DNA from: Tannerellaceae bacterium
GTDB lineage: Bacteria > Bacteroidota > Bacteroidia > Bacteroidales > Tannerellaceae
Assembly: GCA_021201295.1 (NCBI GenBank)
Contig: JAJQFE010000003.1
Coordinates: forward strand, 1-64,000
Length of the DNA: 64,000 nucleotides
Direction: 5' to 3'
Part shown: one piece after another, positions 47,641 through 58,430 of the stretch
Layout of the letters: the number at the start of each line of letters is the position of its first letter
How positions within the stretch are numbered: the first letter of the stretch is position 1
Translations under genes and position numbers: made by a program
Notes under the pieces: generated by a model
Told to the model about the DNA's origin: nothing
The model's database searches: none
The model's input: the letters and a program-made list of their open reading frames with translations, nothing else

Positions 47641-48006
47641 ATGGGACTAAAAAACAGAGAAGATGCCTCTCCGGGAGGATTACATAATACTTTAGCTGCC
47701 GGTTCAACCATCAAAGGTGATGTAGTGACAGATGGTGATTTCCGGCTGGATGGACATGTAGAAGGAAATATTCAATGTGCCGGCAAACTAGTGATAGGAC
47801 CGAAAGCCTCTATCCAGGGAAATGTAAATTCAGGTAATGCAGAAATTCTGGGTACAGTCGTGGGAGATATCCATACGGCAGGTGTCTTAGTATTAAAAGC
47901 GACTGCTGTGATTCAGGGAGATATTTATACCCCTACACTGGAGATTGAGCCTAACGCTAAATTTACAGGTGCTTGTGATATGTCAGGCAATAATAAAAAC
48001 GGATGA
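47641..48006 (+). CDS. Bactofilin (polymer-forming cytoskeletal protein)
   Basis: The 121 residues have a disordered polar start, then a right-handed beta-helix of short hydrophobic turns (GSTIKGDVVTDGDFRLDGHVEGNI, KLVIGPKASIQGNV) typical of bactofilins, and a short tail. Bactofilins form filaments at the membrane that organise cell-wall growth or polarity. It is divergent from folB and convergent with malQ. Confidence 0.92.
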   Translation: MGLKNREDASPGGLHNTLAAGSTIKGDVVTDGDFRLDGHVEGNIQCAGKLVIGPKASIQGNVNSGNAEILGTVVGDIHTAGVLVLKATAVIQGDIYTPTLEIEPNAKFTGACDMSGNNKNG

Positions 48007-48081
48007 CCCGGATGACTGTCCGTTTCGATAGCCCTTTACTCTTACATCTGCTAATCCATATGTTTTTCTGCTTATCCGTGG

Positions 48082-50769
48082 TTATTTCCTTCCACTTTGT
48101 TCAATCAGCAAACGGATTTTCTGATTAAAATCTTCAGTCTCTATTAATTTTTCCAGCGGAACATGCATCCGGTAACGCCAGTAGTGTTTGGGATTAGCCG
48201 GGACATTAATCCGTTCAGCTTCTATTTTTTTATTTTTAATCAGATCATAGGTTGCAAACCAATCCTGTATAGGGATAATTGTTAACATAGATGGGGTATG
48301 CAAATGATTAGAGATGATCTGTGTGGCAATTTCTTCTGTGCATTCTTCCGGCGCTTTTCCTTCCCGTTGGAGCACTTCGTTATAATAACGTTGAGTCTTT
48401 CCGGAATCTTCTTTCCACCAGTTTCTCAATGGACTCATATCATGGGTGGACGTGGTACAAACCGAAAGATAAGGCAAGTGAGCCATATCTGTAAATTCCC
48501 TGTACGGAGCTTTTGGCATTCGTTCAATTTCCAGGCTCAGTATTTGTAATTGATTCATCACTTCAGATACCGATTGTGGGATCATTCCCAGGTCTTCTCC
48601 ACAGACTAATATGTCCGTACTGTCTACTAAAGGGGTTAATCGTTTCAAAGCCGTTTCTTTCCAGAATTCATTATGTCGGTGATAAAAGAAATCTTCATAT
48701 AGCCGGTCCAATGCCATCCGGTCATTTTCAGATAAATTTCTGTACAGGTAGGAATGACTGACAGAAATACGCGGATGGAATTTATCCGTCTGGTAAGAAT
48801 CCTTTAAAAAGAGGACTTCATTCGCGATCGTAAATAAACCATTACGGAGGATAAATGAAAAATCATCGGTTTTATTCCTGAAAATAGCCTCGATTTTCCG
48901 TTGTGTATCACAAAATGGTTTTAGAATATAATAATCTGAAGTGGATTGTGCCAGATAACTGTCGGTAACCTCACCTGCTAAATTACCAAATAACTCCTGT
49001 ACATGGTCTTTATGAACCCAGGGAGTAGTCATACAAGCCTCATCAAACGAAAGACCATACGATTCGATCTCTTCCCGGCTAAGGGGTAGGGCAGGGTTAA
49101 AATGTCCGCATAATCCCTGAACGTACTCTAACGGGATCTCCCAAATCCGGAAAAAGCCTAAAATATGATCAATCCGGAAACAATCAAAATAATCTTGTAA
49201 TTTATGGAAACGTTTTTTCCACCAGGAATATCCATCCTGTTCCATTATATCCCAGTTATATGTCGGGAACATCCAGTTCTGACCTACTACCGAGAAACCA
49301 TCCGGAGGGGCTCCGGCCTGTCCGTTCATATTAAAATATTCCGGTTCTATCCAGGCTTCCACACTGGTCCGGTTAATACCGATCGGTAAATCTCCTTTTA
49401 ATACTATTCCATGAACACGGGCATAATCAGAGACAGATTTAAACTGTGAGTGTAGAATATATTGTAAATAAAAAGTAAACAGAATATCCGGATAGGTTTC
49501 ACTTCCCTGCTGGCATAGTTGAGAAGCAACCATTTTATTATAAATAGCAAATTCTCCCCATTGATTGTAATCCGGGGTATGATAAGTGTCCCGGAAATAA
49601 CAGAAGGTAGCATATGGCACCAGCCAGGATTTATTCTGCTCGATAAATGTATTGAAATCCGGATCCTGGATGATTTCTTCTTTTTCCTGTTCAAAATAGG
49701 CTTTGCAATATGCCAGTTTATGACGGATTACCTCCTCATAATCTAGGGCCTCCTGCTCATTCAACTTGATCTGTTTTTGGATAAAAAATGCTTCTTTTTC
49801 ACTATTTTTTAATCTTCCCAGCGCCTTTAAAGAAATGTAAATAGGATGTAAAGCATAGATAGAAATCGAACTATACGGATAGGAGTCGGTCCAGGTATAA
49901 GTCATAGTCGTATCATTCACCGGTAAGATCTGAATGATCCGTTGGTTTGTCTTTTTTACCCAGTCGACCATTAATCGTAAATCACTCAGGTCACCTATCC
50001 CGAAACTGTTTTCGGAACGTAGGGAGAAAACAGGAATCACAGTTCCGGCCCCTCTCCATAACGCACGGTTATCCCGTAGGTATAAGTCAGAAACAATAAT
50101 CTCTTCATCCGTCTGTTGTAAAGGCAGAAACAGAAATCGGTTAATACCGGATTCCCAATACCAGGACTCCGGCTGTTCCTGATTTCCTATCAGGAATTTA
50201 TATTCTAAAGGATAAATAATCTGATTAGCATCCAGCTGAATGGTCCATACCGGAAAAGAGGAACTGTCCATTCGGACAGCCCGGGCAGGTTGCCAGTTTC
50301 CCACTATCCCCTGGTTGCCGGAAATCGATACATATTCATGGCTCTCTACTCGTGGAGCATAGACCCGGATCGTTAATTTTTTATTACTTGACAGCGGGTT
50401 GGGAAGAGATCCGAAAGGATGGGAAAACAGGCTTTTGGTAAAAGCTGATGAATAAAAAGCAATATAATTAGGAGCCATTTGCCAGTAGTCAAATAGTGTA
50501 TACCGGTTAGATCGGTTATCTAAATGGACCTGATGATTTTCCTCCCATTCTTCCCCGTGAATGCCCAGGTCGGTACGAACCAAGTATTTATACTCTATGG
50601 TTTGCTCTTGGTCAGGCAACATGATTTCCAGCCGCCAATTTCCGTCTCCCACAGCATCCATAGCTTTCGCCTGCGTGGTTTCCCAAAGACCTAACGCTGG
50701 GATAGACCCTGTTATATAGAGCTGTTCACCCGGCTGAGTATAGTAATTTATAGTAAATGATACGATCAT
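48082..50769 (-). CDS. malQ: 4-alpha-glucanotransferase with two starch-binding domains
   Basis: This GH77 amylomaltase is used in maltodextrin and glycogen metabolism. The 895 residues carry two CBM20-type domains (about 1-100 and 115-220, each with a GSIPALGLW- or GNQGIVGNWQ-like motif) and the GH77 barrel with FRIDHILGFF (Asp nucleophile), CGEDLGMIP (Glu acid/base) and STHDMSPLR. The ATG at 50769 is preferred over 50832 because it starts the CBM20 fold and avoids the terminator hairpin at 50806-50837. Confidence 0.94.
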   Translation of the reverse strand: MIVSFTINYYTQPGEQLYITGSIPALGLWETTQAKAMDAVGDGNWRLEIMLPDQEQTIEYKYLVRTDLGIHGEEWEENHQVHLDNRSNRYTLFDYWQMAPNYIAFYSSAFTKSLFSHPFGSLPNPLSSNKKLTIRVYAPRVESHEYVSISGNQGIVGNWQPARAVRMDSSSFPVWTIQLDANQIIYPLEYKFLIGNQEQPESWYWESGINRFLFLPLQQTDEEIIVSDLYLRDNRALWRGAGTVIPVFSLRSENSFGIGDLSDLRLMVDWVKKTNQRIIQILPVNDTTMTYTWTDSYPYSSISIYALHPIYISLKALGRLKNSEKEAFFIQKQIKLNEQEALDYEEVIRHKLAYCKAYFEQEKEEIIQDPDFNTFIEQNKSWLVPYATFCYFRDTYHTPDYNQWGEFAIYNKMVASQLCQQGSETYPDILFTFYLQYILHSQFKSVSDYARVHGIVLKGDLPIGINRTSVEAWIEPEYFNMNGQAGAPPDGFSVVGQNWMFPTYNWDIMEQDGYSWWKKRFHKLQDYFDCFRIDHILGFFRIWEIPLEYVQGLCGHFNPALPLSREEIESYGLSFDEACMTTPWVHKDHVQELFGNLAGEVTDSYLAQSTSDYYILKPFCDTQRKIEAIFRNKTDDFSFILRNGLFTIANEVLFLKDSYQTDKFHPRISVSHSYLYRNLSENDRMALDRLYEDFFYHRHNEFWKETALKRLTPLVDSTDILVCGEDLGMIPQSVSEVMNQLQILSLEIERMPKAPYREFTDMAHLPYLSVCTTSTHDMSPLRNWWKEDSGKTQRYYNEVLQREGKAPEECTEEIATQIISNHLHTPSMLTIIPIQDWFATYDLIKNKKIEAERINVPANPKHYWRYRMHVPLEKLIETEDFNQKIRLLIEQSGRK

Positions 50770-50805
50770 GACCTGATTGTTTAATGAACAAAAACACGAA
50801 TATAT

Positions 50806-50837
50806 AACAAATGCGGAGTATAGTCTCCGCATTTGTT
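50806..50837 (-). terminator. Terminator between nrdJ and malQ
   Basis: Perfect 13-bp arms AACAAATGCGGAG and CTCCGCATTTGTT flank a 6-nt loop, 25 nt after the reductase stop on the minus strand. Confidence 0.8.
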
Positions 50838-50861
50838 TATAAAATTATAGGAATTATTGGT

Positions 50862-53402
50862 TTATCCGCATCTCGAAGCACCACAATTCGTACAAATCAG
50901 GCAACCTTCCTGATAGACTAGAGTCTCCAGATTACAATTCGGGCATTTCTGTCCTTTCGCTTCCATACCATTAGGAAGGTATTTTTTCAAAGCACGTTCC
51001 ACACCGTTTTTCCAGGTATTGATCGATTCATTATTTAATTCCATACCTTGCACCAGTTTAATTACCTGGTCGATAGGCATTCCATACCGTAACACCCCGG
51101 AAATTAGTTTTGCATAGTTCCAGAATTCAGGGTCAAACTTACCGTCCAGTCCTTCAATAGTCATCTTATATCCCCGTTTATTTTTGAACTGGAAGTCATA
51201 ATGTTTATTCCCGTCATCATCATAACTTTTAATAATGGTTCCTTTGGTCACATTCTTCGGCAACATAATTCCCTCATTATCATCTGCCAGCCCGGTAAAG
51301 ATCTCATAAGGACGTCCGTTCAGTAAACCAACAAAAGCGATCCATTTTTCACGGTTATTCTGGAATTTAACAACATCCGCTTCCAGTTCCCGTGGACGTT
51401 TTGCCACAATTACAGGAGGTTCCATACAATTACAGTCATCCTTTTTCTTGTTTTTCTCTGTAGCGATCAGTACTCCGGACCGGGAACCGTCCCGGTAAAC
51501 CGTACATCCTTTACATCCACATTTCCATGCTTCAATATACAGTGTATTAACCAATTCCTCATCCACATCGTTCGGCAGGTTAATGGTTACACTGATAGAG
51601 TGATCTACCCATTTTTGGATGCATCCCTGCATTTTTACCTTCTGCAACCAGTTTACATCATTAGAGGTAGCTTTATAATAAGGAGACTCTGCCACTAACG
51701 CATCAACCTCATCCTGTGAATATTTTTTAGAAGCAGAATATCCGTTTGCAATCATCCAGGTCACAAACTTATGATGGAATACCGTATATTCTTCAAAAGC
51801 ATCTCCGGTCTCATCCACAAAATCCACCCGTGCAGAAGCATCGTTTGGGTTCACTTTGCGGCGGCGTCTGTATACCGGAAGGAAAACAGGTTCAATGCCG
51901 GATGTTGTCTGAGTCATTAGACTGGTAGTTCCGGTAGGAGCAATGGTCAGGCAGGCAATGTTACGGCGGCCATATTTTGTCATCTCTTTATATAGTTTCG
52001 GATCTGCTGTACGCAGGCGGTTGATAAAGGGATTTTTTTCTTCCCGTTTGGCATCATATATTTCAAAAGCGCCCCGCTCTTTAGCCATAACAACAGAGGA
52101 TCCATAAGCAGCTAACGCTAATGTTTTCTGTACCTCTTCTGCACATTCGGTAGCCTCTTCGGTTCCATACCGGAGATTCAGGGCAGCCAGCATATCACCT
52201 TCTGCAGTAATACCTACACCGGTACGGCGTCCCTGCAACGTTTTTTTCTGGATCTTTTCCCACAAATGGCGTTCTGTCTGTCTGACTTCCATGGATTCCG
52301 GATCTGAATCGATCTTCTCCAGGATTTTTTCAATTTTTTCCGCTTCCAGATCAATAATATCATCCATGATCCGTTGGGCCAGGGCTACATGTTCTCTGAA
52401 CAGATCAAAATCAAAATAGGCTTCTTGTGTGAACGGATTCACCACATACGAATAGAGATTGATTGCTAATAACCGGCAGCTATCATAAGGACACAAAGGA
52501 ATTTCCCCGCAAGGATTAGTCGAGACGGTTTTAAATCCGAGGTCAGCATATGAATCCGGAACAGATTCTTTCAGGATGGTATCCCAAAACAGAACACCCG
52601 GTTCCGCCGATTTCCAGGCATTATGAATAATCTTTTTCCATAATTCAGAAGCATTGATTTCTTTTACTGTAGTTGGGTCTACTGAATCAATTGGATATTG
52701 TTGTTGATAAGTAGTTTCGTTAATAACAGCATTCATGAAATCATCATCAATCTTTACAGACACATTCGCACCAGTTACTTTTCCCTCTATCATTTTTGCA
52801 TTGATAAAAGACTCCGAGTCCGGATGTTTGATCGAGACACTTAACATAAGAGCTCCCCGACGGCCATCCTGTGCTACCTCACGGGTCGAATTGGAATAGC
52901 GTTCCATAAAAGGTGCCAATCCGGTGGACGTCAATGCAGAGTTTTTTACAGGAGAACCTTTCGGACGGATATGGGACAAGTCATGTCCCACGCCTCCCCG
53001 GCGTTTCATTAACTGAACCTGTTCTTCATCTATACGGATAATAGCTCCATAAGAATCCGCATCTCCATCCAGGCCGATCACAAAACAGTTGGAAAGAGAG
53101 GCAATCTGAAAGTCATTACCGATACCAGTCATAGGGCTTCCCTGTGGAACAATGTATTTAAAATGGTCAAATAGATCAAATAATTCCTGTTCAGACAGAG
53201 GGTTAGGATATTTTTTCTCAATTCTGGCTATTTCCCGTGCCAGACGCCAATGCATATCTACCGGAGATTTTTCATAAATATTTCCATATGCATCTTTTAA
53301 TGCATATTTGTTGACCCATACTTTAGCAGCCAACTCATCACCGGTAAAGTACTCTAATGAGGTTTTATAAGCTTCGTCGAAAGTGTAAGTTTTTTGATCC
53401 AC
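50862..53402 (-). CDS. nrdJ: Adenosylcobalamin-dependent ribonucleotide reductase (class II)
   Basis: It makes deoxyribonucleotides using B12 radical chemistry, so oxygen is not needed. The 846 residues show SLSNCFVIG, the active-site STNPCGEIPL with Cys, the phosphate-binding APTGTTSLM segment, and a C-terminal zinc-ribbon-like CPNC...CxxCG with the redox pair near SRCG. No cobalamin riboswitch is seen upstream, so supply of B12 is not obviously sensed here. Confidence 0.94.
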   Translation of the reverse strand: MDQKTYTFDEAYKTSLEYFTGDELAAKVWVNKYALKDAYGNIYEKSPVDMHWRLAREIARIEKKYPNPLSEQELFDLFDHFKYIVPQGSPMTGIGNDFQIASLSNCFVIGLDGDADSYGAIIRIDEEQVQLMKRRGGVGHDLSHIRPKGSPVKNSALTSTGLAPFMERYSNSTREVAQDGRRGALMLSVSIKHPDSESFINAKMIEGKVTGANVSVKIDDDFMNAVINETTYQQQYPIDSVDPTTVKEINASELWKKIIHNAWKSAEPGVLFWDTILKESVPDSYADLGFKTVSTNPCGEIPLCPYDSCRLLAINLYSYVVNPFTQEAYFDFDLFREHVALAQRIMDDIIDLEAEKIEKILEKIDSDPESMEVRQTERHLWEKIQKKTLQGRRTGVGITAEGDMLAALNLRYGTEEATECAEEVQKTLALAAYGSSVVMAKERGAFEIYDAKREEKNPFINRLRTADPKLYKEMTKYGRRNIACLTIAPTGTTSLMTQTTSGIEPVFLPVYRRRRKVNPNDASARVDFVDETGDAFEEYTVFHHKFVTWMIANGYSASKKYSQDEVDALVAESPYYKATSNDVNWLQKVKMQGCIQKWVDHSISVTINLPNDVDEELVNTLYIEAWKCGCKGCTVYRDGSRSGVLIATEKNKKKDDCNCMEPPVIVAKRPRELEADVVKFQNNREKWIAFVGLLNGRPYEIFTGLADDNEGIMLPKNVTKGTIIKSYDDDGNKHYDFQFKNKRGYKMTIEGLDGKFDPEFWNYAKLISGVLRYGMPIDQVIKLVQGMELNNESINTWKNGVERALKKYLPNGMEAKGQKCPNCNLETLVYQEGCLICTNCGASRCG

Positions 53403-53597
53403 TGTTATTAGGTTTTTAATAATGTTGCAAGTTTACAAATACTTTATTTATTGTCCAAATAATGCATAAATAAAAAAGTGAGTATAACGAAAGTTCTCCC
53501 AAATATAATCTTATTTATCTGTTTTGTAGAGTATTGCATTTATTTAATAAAGAAAATATTTTCCAAAAGGAAAACCTGTGGAAAATAAGTAAACAAA

Positions 53598-53626
53598 AAA
53601 GGTGAATCCCCAAAAGATTCACCTTT
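53598..53626 (-). terminator. Terminator of dnaA
   Basis: Arms AAAGGTGAATC and GATTCACCTTT flank a 7-nt loop, followed on the minus strand by a T tract. It lies 29 nt past the dnaA stop. Confidence 0.85.
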
Positions 53627-53654
53627 CCTGCATATGAGTATATCAGAATTATAT

Positions 53655-55052
53655 TTAATTCTTTAGTTTCCCTTCTATTTCTTCTACTACCAAACAAAAA
53701 GACCGGTTAGTTTCCATTTGATCTTTAATAGTTTTACAGGCATGCAACACGGTCGCATGATCTTTTTTACCTACAATCTTACCAATATGAGAAAAAGAAC
53801 AATCCGTATATTTTTTAGATAAATACATGGTGATCTGTCGGGCCTGTACGATTTCCCGTTTTCTGGATCGTGTTTGGATAGCCGATAATTCCAGATTGAA
53901 ATAATTGCAGACAATTTCCTGGATCATTTGTACAGATATCTGTTTCTTTTCCAGACGGACAGCCTGGCTGATTACCCGTTTAGTCAACGGAAGATCTATT
54001 TCCCGGTTGTTAATTACCGAGTTGGCCATTAATGAAACCAGGATACCTTCCAGATCACGAACATTTTCTGTGACATTGTTCGCAATAAAATTAAAGACTT
54101 CATCCGGAATAGTAATACCATCATGGCTGATCTTGTTTCTCAGTATTTTTTTCCGCAGGTCCAGATCCGGACGAGATAACTCTGCAGTTAGCCCCCATTT
54201 TAAGCGGGTGATCAGACGCTCTTCCATACCTTGCAGGTCTATTGGAGCTTTATCCGAAGTGAGAATAAGCTGTTTTCCCAAATGATGCAGGTGGTTGAAA
54301 ATATGAAAAAATGTATTCTGTGTTTTATCCATACCGATCATCTCCTGAATATCATCCAGGATCAGAACATCTATATTCTGGTAGAAATTCAGAAAGTCGT
54401 TGGTTGTATTTTTACGAATTGCATCTGTAAACTGGATACGGAAGAGGTGAGAGGAGACATACAAAACTCTTTTCTCCAGATAAAGTTCTTTGATTCGGGT
54501 TCCGATTGCATGACATAAATGAGTTTTTCCTACTCCTGAAGGTCCAAACACGAACAAGGGATTAAATGTAGTTTTACCCGGATTCTGGGCAACAGCTTCC
54601 CCGGCTGTACGAACTAGTTTATTGCTGGTACCTTCAAAATAATTCTCAAAGTTATATTTAGGATTCAGGTGTGGGTCCAGATCCTGAGGGGCAGTTTGTG
54701 TAAAAGGAGTCGGAGATTTTCCGATATCTTTGGGTGTTGACTTTTTTACTATAACAGATCCGTTCTCAGCAGGATAATCAATAGTTCCTCCGGTAGTTTT
54801 GTCTACCATAATACGGTAGTTGAGAATCGTCCCCTGACCAATTACACGATACAATGTAACTTTCAGAACGTTAACATACTTCTCTTCCAAATATTCGTAA
54901 AAGAATTGACTAGGGACCTGAATCGTAAACTTATTTCCCTCATATGATAAAGGAACAATGGGGACGAACCATGTATTATAGGCCGCTTCCGGTACGATAT
55001 CCTTTATAACAGACAGACATTTACTCCACAGTGTATGACAATTTCCTTGCAT
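53655..55052 (-). CDS. dnaA: Chromosomal replication initiator
   Basis: DnaA opens the origin and loads the helicase. The 465 residues include N-terminal domain I, a variable linker, an AAA+ domain with Walker A GPSGVGKT at 170-177 and Walker B LILDDIQ, and a C-terminal DNA-binding domain with the signature [12 protein letters not shown]. The flanking DNA does not show clear DnaA boxes, so the origin is probably elsewhere. Confidence 0.97.
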   Translation of the reverse strand: MQGNCHTLWSKCLSVIKDIVPEAAYNTWFVPIVPLSYEGNKFTIQVPSQFFYEYLEEKYVNVLKVTLYRVIGQGTILNYRIMVDKTTGGTIDYPAENGSVIVKKSTPKDIGKSPTPFTQTAPQDLDPHLNPKYNFENYFEGTSNKLVRTAGEAVAQNPGKTTFNPLFVFGPSGVGKTHLCHAIGTRIKELYLEKRVLYVSSHLFRIQFTDAIRKNTTNDFLNFYQNIDVLILDDIQEMIGMDKTQNTFFHIFNHLHHLGKQLILTSDKAPIDLQGMEERLITRLKWGLTAELSRPDLDLRKKILRNKISHDGITIPDEVFNFIANNVTENVRDLEGILVSLMANSVINNREIDLPLTKRVISQAVRLEKKQISVQMIQEIVCNYFNLELSAIQTRSRKREIVQARQITMYLSKKYTDCSFSHIGKIVGKKDHATVLHACKTIKDQMETNRSFCLVVEEIEGKLKN

Positions 55053-55466
55053 TTTTGTTTCCTTTTTCTAAGATGCTTCTTTTTAATCTTTTTCCTTAAT
55101 TGCTTTTCTAAATGCCTCCTTATAACATTATTTTATCTCTACAAAGTTTAGAAATTTAATCAAAAAAAAAAAGTAACGAATTCTTTGGTAAATTTAATAT
55201 TTTAATATATTCTTCACGATTAATTAGTTAGCATTCTTTATCATTTCAGGGGCTTTTTTACTTCTCGACATTCAAAAGGCCTCTGTTTTAAGGGATTTTG
55301 GAGATTGTTAAATTGAAATATTATACTCTTATTTTCTCCTCTTTAATTTTGTAAATCCCTTTACAAATGAGGGAGAATAACAGGTTGAAATTAGATTCCA
55401 GAATAATTTTTCTTAATTGGAATGATTCCAAATAAGGAAAACTTTTTTCTTTCTCTGGTGTTCTAT
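55053..55466. other. Intergenic region upstream of dnaA
   Basis: These 414 nt are AT-rich, with poly-A and poly-T runs. I found no TTATNCACA-type box, no clear promoter and no ORF with support. Confidence 0.55.
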
Positions 55467-56351
55467 TTAGAATAGAGAAAAACGAACATAACGTTTCGGA
55501 TTTTCTCTGAAATCCAGTAACAGTTTCGAGGCATTTTCTCCTGTGCTGTTTAGGTTTTCATACAACGACGTATCGTTTAGTAACAGGCCGATAGTATTAT
55601 CTTTTGAATTTAATTTGTCAGTAGTCAGCTGCAGGTTAGCCAGGGTGGCATTTATACTGTTCACCGTAGAATGAAGATCCAGTCCTTTTAGATCAGCACT
55701 CATATCCGAAAAATTGGAAGTGATCATTTTCAAGTTATCCACGATGACCGGTACATCCTTATTTAATAAACTATTCAATTCACGGCTGGAAACCTCCAGA
55801 TTATTCGTGGCTCTTTCTATGTGATTTAGGGATTGAGTAAGGGCAGGATGGTTCATCACTGTCTGAAGTCCTATCAAGATAGAATCAATTTTAGGGATCA
55901 GCCCTTCAATACCGGGTAATAACCGGTCCTGAACAGCTTCCATAATATCATCCGCCATACGTCCTTCGATCATGTCTCCGGATTTGTAGTATTCATTCGT
56001 ATATTTATTTAGGTGAATATGAAGTTCTCCTCCGCTTAATAAACTTTTTACGATAGTGAAATAACTTCCTTTATTGATACGCATGTCATCATCAAGACTT
56101 ACCTCTACCACAATCTCACCGGAATTGGAATAGTCATACGCAATCGAGCGTACCAGACCGACTTTAAAACCTTCAATGAAAACCGGACTGGAGACTGTCA
56201 CATCCTTTACATTATCGAAGGTCACATAATAATGGTTTACCGGTTTAAAGAGATTAATCCCCTTCAGATAATTAATTCCAAAATATAATAACGCTAAACT
56301 TATTATGGTTACTACACCTATTTTTACTTCTTTTGTGAATACACTTTTCAT
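55467..56351 (-). CDS. MCE-family (MlaD-like) lipid transport protein
   Basis: The 294 residues have one N-terminal membrane helix (VKIGVVTIISLALLYFGINYL), the MCE domain at about 38-115 (YYVTFDNVKDVTVSSPVFIEGFKVG) and a C-terminal helical or coiled-coil tail. Such proteins form rings that move phospholipids between membranes. The partner MlaE and MlaF genes are not in this window. It lies 30 nt downstream of the amidase gene. Confidence 0.88.
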   Translation of the reverse strand: MKSVFTKEVKIGVVTIISLALLYFGINYLKGINLFKPVNHYYVTFDNVKDVTVSSPVFIEGFKVGLVRSIAYDYSNSGEIVVEVSLDDDMRINKGSYFTIVKSLLSGGELHIHLNKYTNEYYKSGDMIEGRMADDIMEAVQDRLLPGIEGLIPKIDSILIGLQTVMNHPALTQSLNHIERATNNLEVSSRELNSLLNKDVPVIVDNLKMITSNFSDMSADLKGLDLHSTVNSINATLANLQLTTDKLNSKDNTIGLLLNDTSLYENLNSTGENASKLLLDFRENPKRYVRFSLF

Positions 56352-56381
56352 CTTATATATTATAATGTATAGAATTATTCT

Positions 56382-57494
56382 CTAATTTACTACTCGCCTG
56401 CCATCTTTAAAACGGATAATGAATGCATCTTTAAAGTCTTTGGCTACCTTATTCCGTAAGGTCTTGATCTTTTCAAAGTCAGAGGATTCTCCGTAAGTAT
56501 ATTTATATAATCCATTCTCCTGATAAAAACTGACATCTTTATATCCTTTTAACTGCCGGGAATTATTCGGTAGCTTTTTGTCAGAGGTCAGGATCTGGAT
56601 CTTATAAACGGTTTTTCCCTGGTCAGCTGCTGTTGCTTTGGGTGTAGTAGCTATTGCATTCCCGGTTGTGGCAGCTGGTTTATTGTTTGCCACAACCGTA
56701 TTCCCATTAGCCAGTGCTCCCTGTTTACGGTCATAGGTACGTTTATATTTCTCGAACGCTGAGTAAATCGCTCTCGCCAGTTTATTCTGTCCGTCAGCCA
56801 ACTTCATAAAGTTCTCCTCTTCCCGGTTGGAGATAAAGCCTAACTCGACCAGTACACTCGGCATACTCGTCTTACGCAGTACAAGTAAACCAGCCTGCTT
56901 CACTCCCCGGTCTCCCCGTTTGGCAGAAGAGAAGGAGTTTTGTATTTCTGATGCCAGACTGATACTTTGCTCCATATGTTTGTTTTGCATAAATTCAAAA
57001 ATGATGTAAGATTCGGATGAGTTAGGATCAAATCCCTCATATTTTTGCAGGTAATCATCTTCCAGCAGGATGGCTGCATTTTCTCTCATCGCCACCTCCA
57101 GGTTTTCCTGTGTCCGTGCCAGCCCCAGGGTAAAAGTTTCCGTTCCTCTGACTGAACTATTCTTGACAGCATTGGTATGAATAGAAATAAACAGATCTGC
57201 TTTATTCCGGTTGGCAATGTTTGCCCGTTCATTCAATTCAATAAATGTATCGTTTTTTCTTGTATAAACAATATTTACATCCTTATGTTTTTCTGCAATC
57301 AGGTTTCCTAATTTAAGTGCTACTGCCAGATTAATAGTTTTTTCATCTGTTGTGGCACCTCTTGCCCCGGGGTCTTTTCCGCCATGACCGGGATCAATCA
57401 CTACCATAAACTTATTTCCCGCAGCCTGCAGGCCCGGAATAAGGAAAAACAAAGCAGTTAACAGATTGATATATAGAAAAAACTTTTTGCCCAC
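56382..57494 (-). CDS. N-acetylmuramoyl-L-alanine amidase with SPOR-like C-terminus
   Basis: It cleaves the stem peptide from muramic acid. A signal peptide (LYINLLTALFFLIPGLQA) precedes an Amidase_3 domain with zinc ligands in VVIDPGHGGKDPGA, Glu in RKNDTFIELNERA, FISIHTNA and a catalytic Glu in VLVELGFISN. The Ala/Thr-rich linker leads to a SPOR-like end (VYKIQILTSD). I chose the GTG at 57494: the only other start is TTG 57521, and the -7 box at 57523-57530 would put the transcript start inside or after it. Confidence 0.85.
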   Translation of the reverse strand: MGKKFFLYINLLTALFFLIPGLQAAGNKFMVVIDPGHGGKDPGARGATTDEKTINLAVALKLGNLIAEKHKDVNIVYTRKNDTFIELNERANIANRNKADLFISIHTNAVKNSSVRGTETFTLGLARTQENLEVAMRENAAILLEDDYLQKYEGFDPNSSESYIIFEFMQNKHMEQSISLASEIQNSFSSAKRGDRGVKQAGLLVLRKTSMPSVLVELGFISNREEENFMKLADGQNKLARAIYSAFEKYKRTYDRKQGALANGNTVVANNKPAATTGNAIATTPKATAADQGKTVYKIQILTSDKKLPNNSRQLKGYKDVSFYQENGLYKYTYGESSDFEKIKTLRNKVAKDFKDAFIIRFKDGRRVVN

Positions 57495-57522
57495 TTTACA
57501 GATTGTTGTAAGTTCCTGCAAG

Positions 57523-57530
57523 CAAATGTA
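57523..57530 (-). promoter_or_regulatory. -7 box of the amidase gene
   Basis: TACATTTG on the minus strand. It supports a start no further upstream than about 57515. Confidence 0.5.
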
Positions 57531-57644
57531 ATGCTTTTTTACTGACTAAAAGTAGAATTTTTCTAAATTATGTTAGTCCGGATAACCAGTTTATCTATTT
57601 CTCAAACAGAAGTGTCCAGAAAAAATAGATAGAAGTCAAAAAGA

Positions 57645-57670
57645 AAGGGTAGTCCCGAGGAACTACCCTT
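57645..57670 (-). terminator. Terminator of the rpsF-rpsR-rplI operon
   Basis: Arms AAGGGTAGT and ACTACCCTT with an 8-nt loop are followed by a T-rich tract on the minus strand, 26 nt after rplI. Confidence 0.85.
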
Positions 57671-57695
57671 ATATAGATCTTTTTCAAATTGTATC

Positions 57696-58139
57696 TTATT
57701 CAGAAACTACTTCAAAAGGAATTTCAACAGAAACTTCTTTGTGAAGTTTAAGAGTTGCTTTATAGCTACCTACTTCTTTCACTGCTTCTTTGAGATAGAT
57801 TACTTTGCGGTCTATATCAAAACCGGCTTTTGTTAAAGCTTCTGCCACCTGGATATTGGTAACTGAACCGAAAATTGTTCCGGTAGAGCTGGTTTTTGCA
57901 CCGATAGTCAATGAAACGCCTTCCAGCTTAGCAGCCAATGCCTGAGCGTCTTCTTTGATCTTAGCCAGTTTGTGAGCACGTTGTCTCAGGTTCTCAGCTA
58001 ACACTTTTTTTGCAGACTCCGAAGCGATCACTGCTTTTCCTTGTGGGATTAGAAAGTTACGTCCGTAACCGTCTTTTACTGTTACGATATCGTCTTTGTA
58101 GCCTAAATTTACTACATCTTCTTTCAAAATAACTTGCAT
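57696..58139 (-). CDS. rplI: Ribosomal protein L9
   Basis: L9 is a 50S protein that binds 23S rRNA and stretches between ribosomes. The 147 residues have the N-terminal domain [32 protein letters not shown], a long helix and a C-terminal domain. It is the last gene of the operon. Confidence 0.97.
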   Translation of the reverse strand: MQVILKEDVVNLGYKDDIVTVKDGYGRNFLIPQGKAVIASESAKKVLAENLRQRAHKLAKIKEDAQALAAKLEGVSLTIGAKTSSTGTIFGSVTNIQVAEALTKAGFDIDRKVIYLKEAVKEVGSYKATLKLHKEVSVEIPFEVVSE

Positions 58140-58161
58140 ATTCTGTCTCCTCTTAATTTTA

Positions 58162-58428
58162 TTATTTCATCAAATCGGTTACGTAAGGAAGCAAAGCCAG
58201 GTGGCGTGCTCTTTTTACTGCCTGAGCCACACGACGCTGGAATTTCAGAGAAGTACCAGTAATACGGCGTGGAAGGATCTTACCCTGTTCATTTAGGAAT
58301 TTTTTCAGGAATTCAGGGTCTTTGTAATCGATATACTTAATACCGTTCTTTTTAAAACGGCAATATTTTTTTCTTTTAACATCAACCGAAGGGGGAGTTA
58401 AATATCTGATTTCTGATTGAGCTGCCAT
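58162..58428 (-). CDS. rpsR: Ribosomal protein S18
   Basis: The 88 residues include [50 protein letters not shown]. It binds 16S rRNA with S6. The gene lies 2 nt after rpsF. Confidence 0.97.
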   Translation of the reverse strand: MAAQSEIRYLTPPSVDVKRKKYCRFKKNGIKYIDYKDPEFLKKFLNEQGKILPRRITGTSLKFQRRVAQAVKRARHLALLPYVTDLMK

Positions 58429-58430
58429 AA

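Noticed and set aside
53403..53597. Cobalamin riboswitch upstream of nrdJ
   Set aside because: The region is AT-rich and lacks a B12-box-like GCCACTG element or a plausible multi-stem fold.
55053..55466. Replication origin beside dnaA
   Set aside because: No DnaA boxes close to TTATNCACA were found, and AT-richness alone is not enough.
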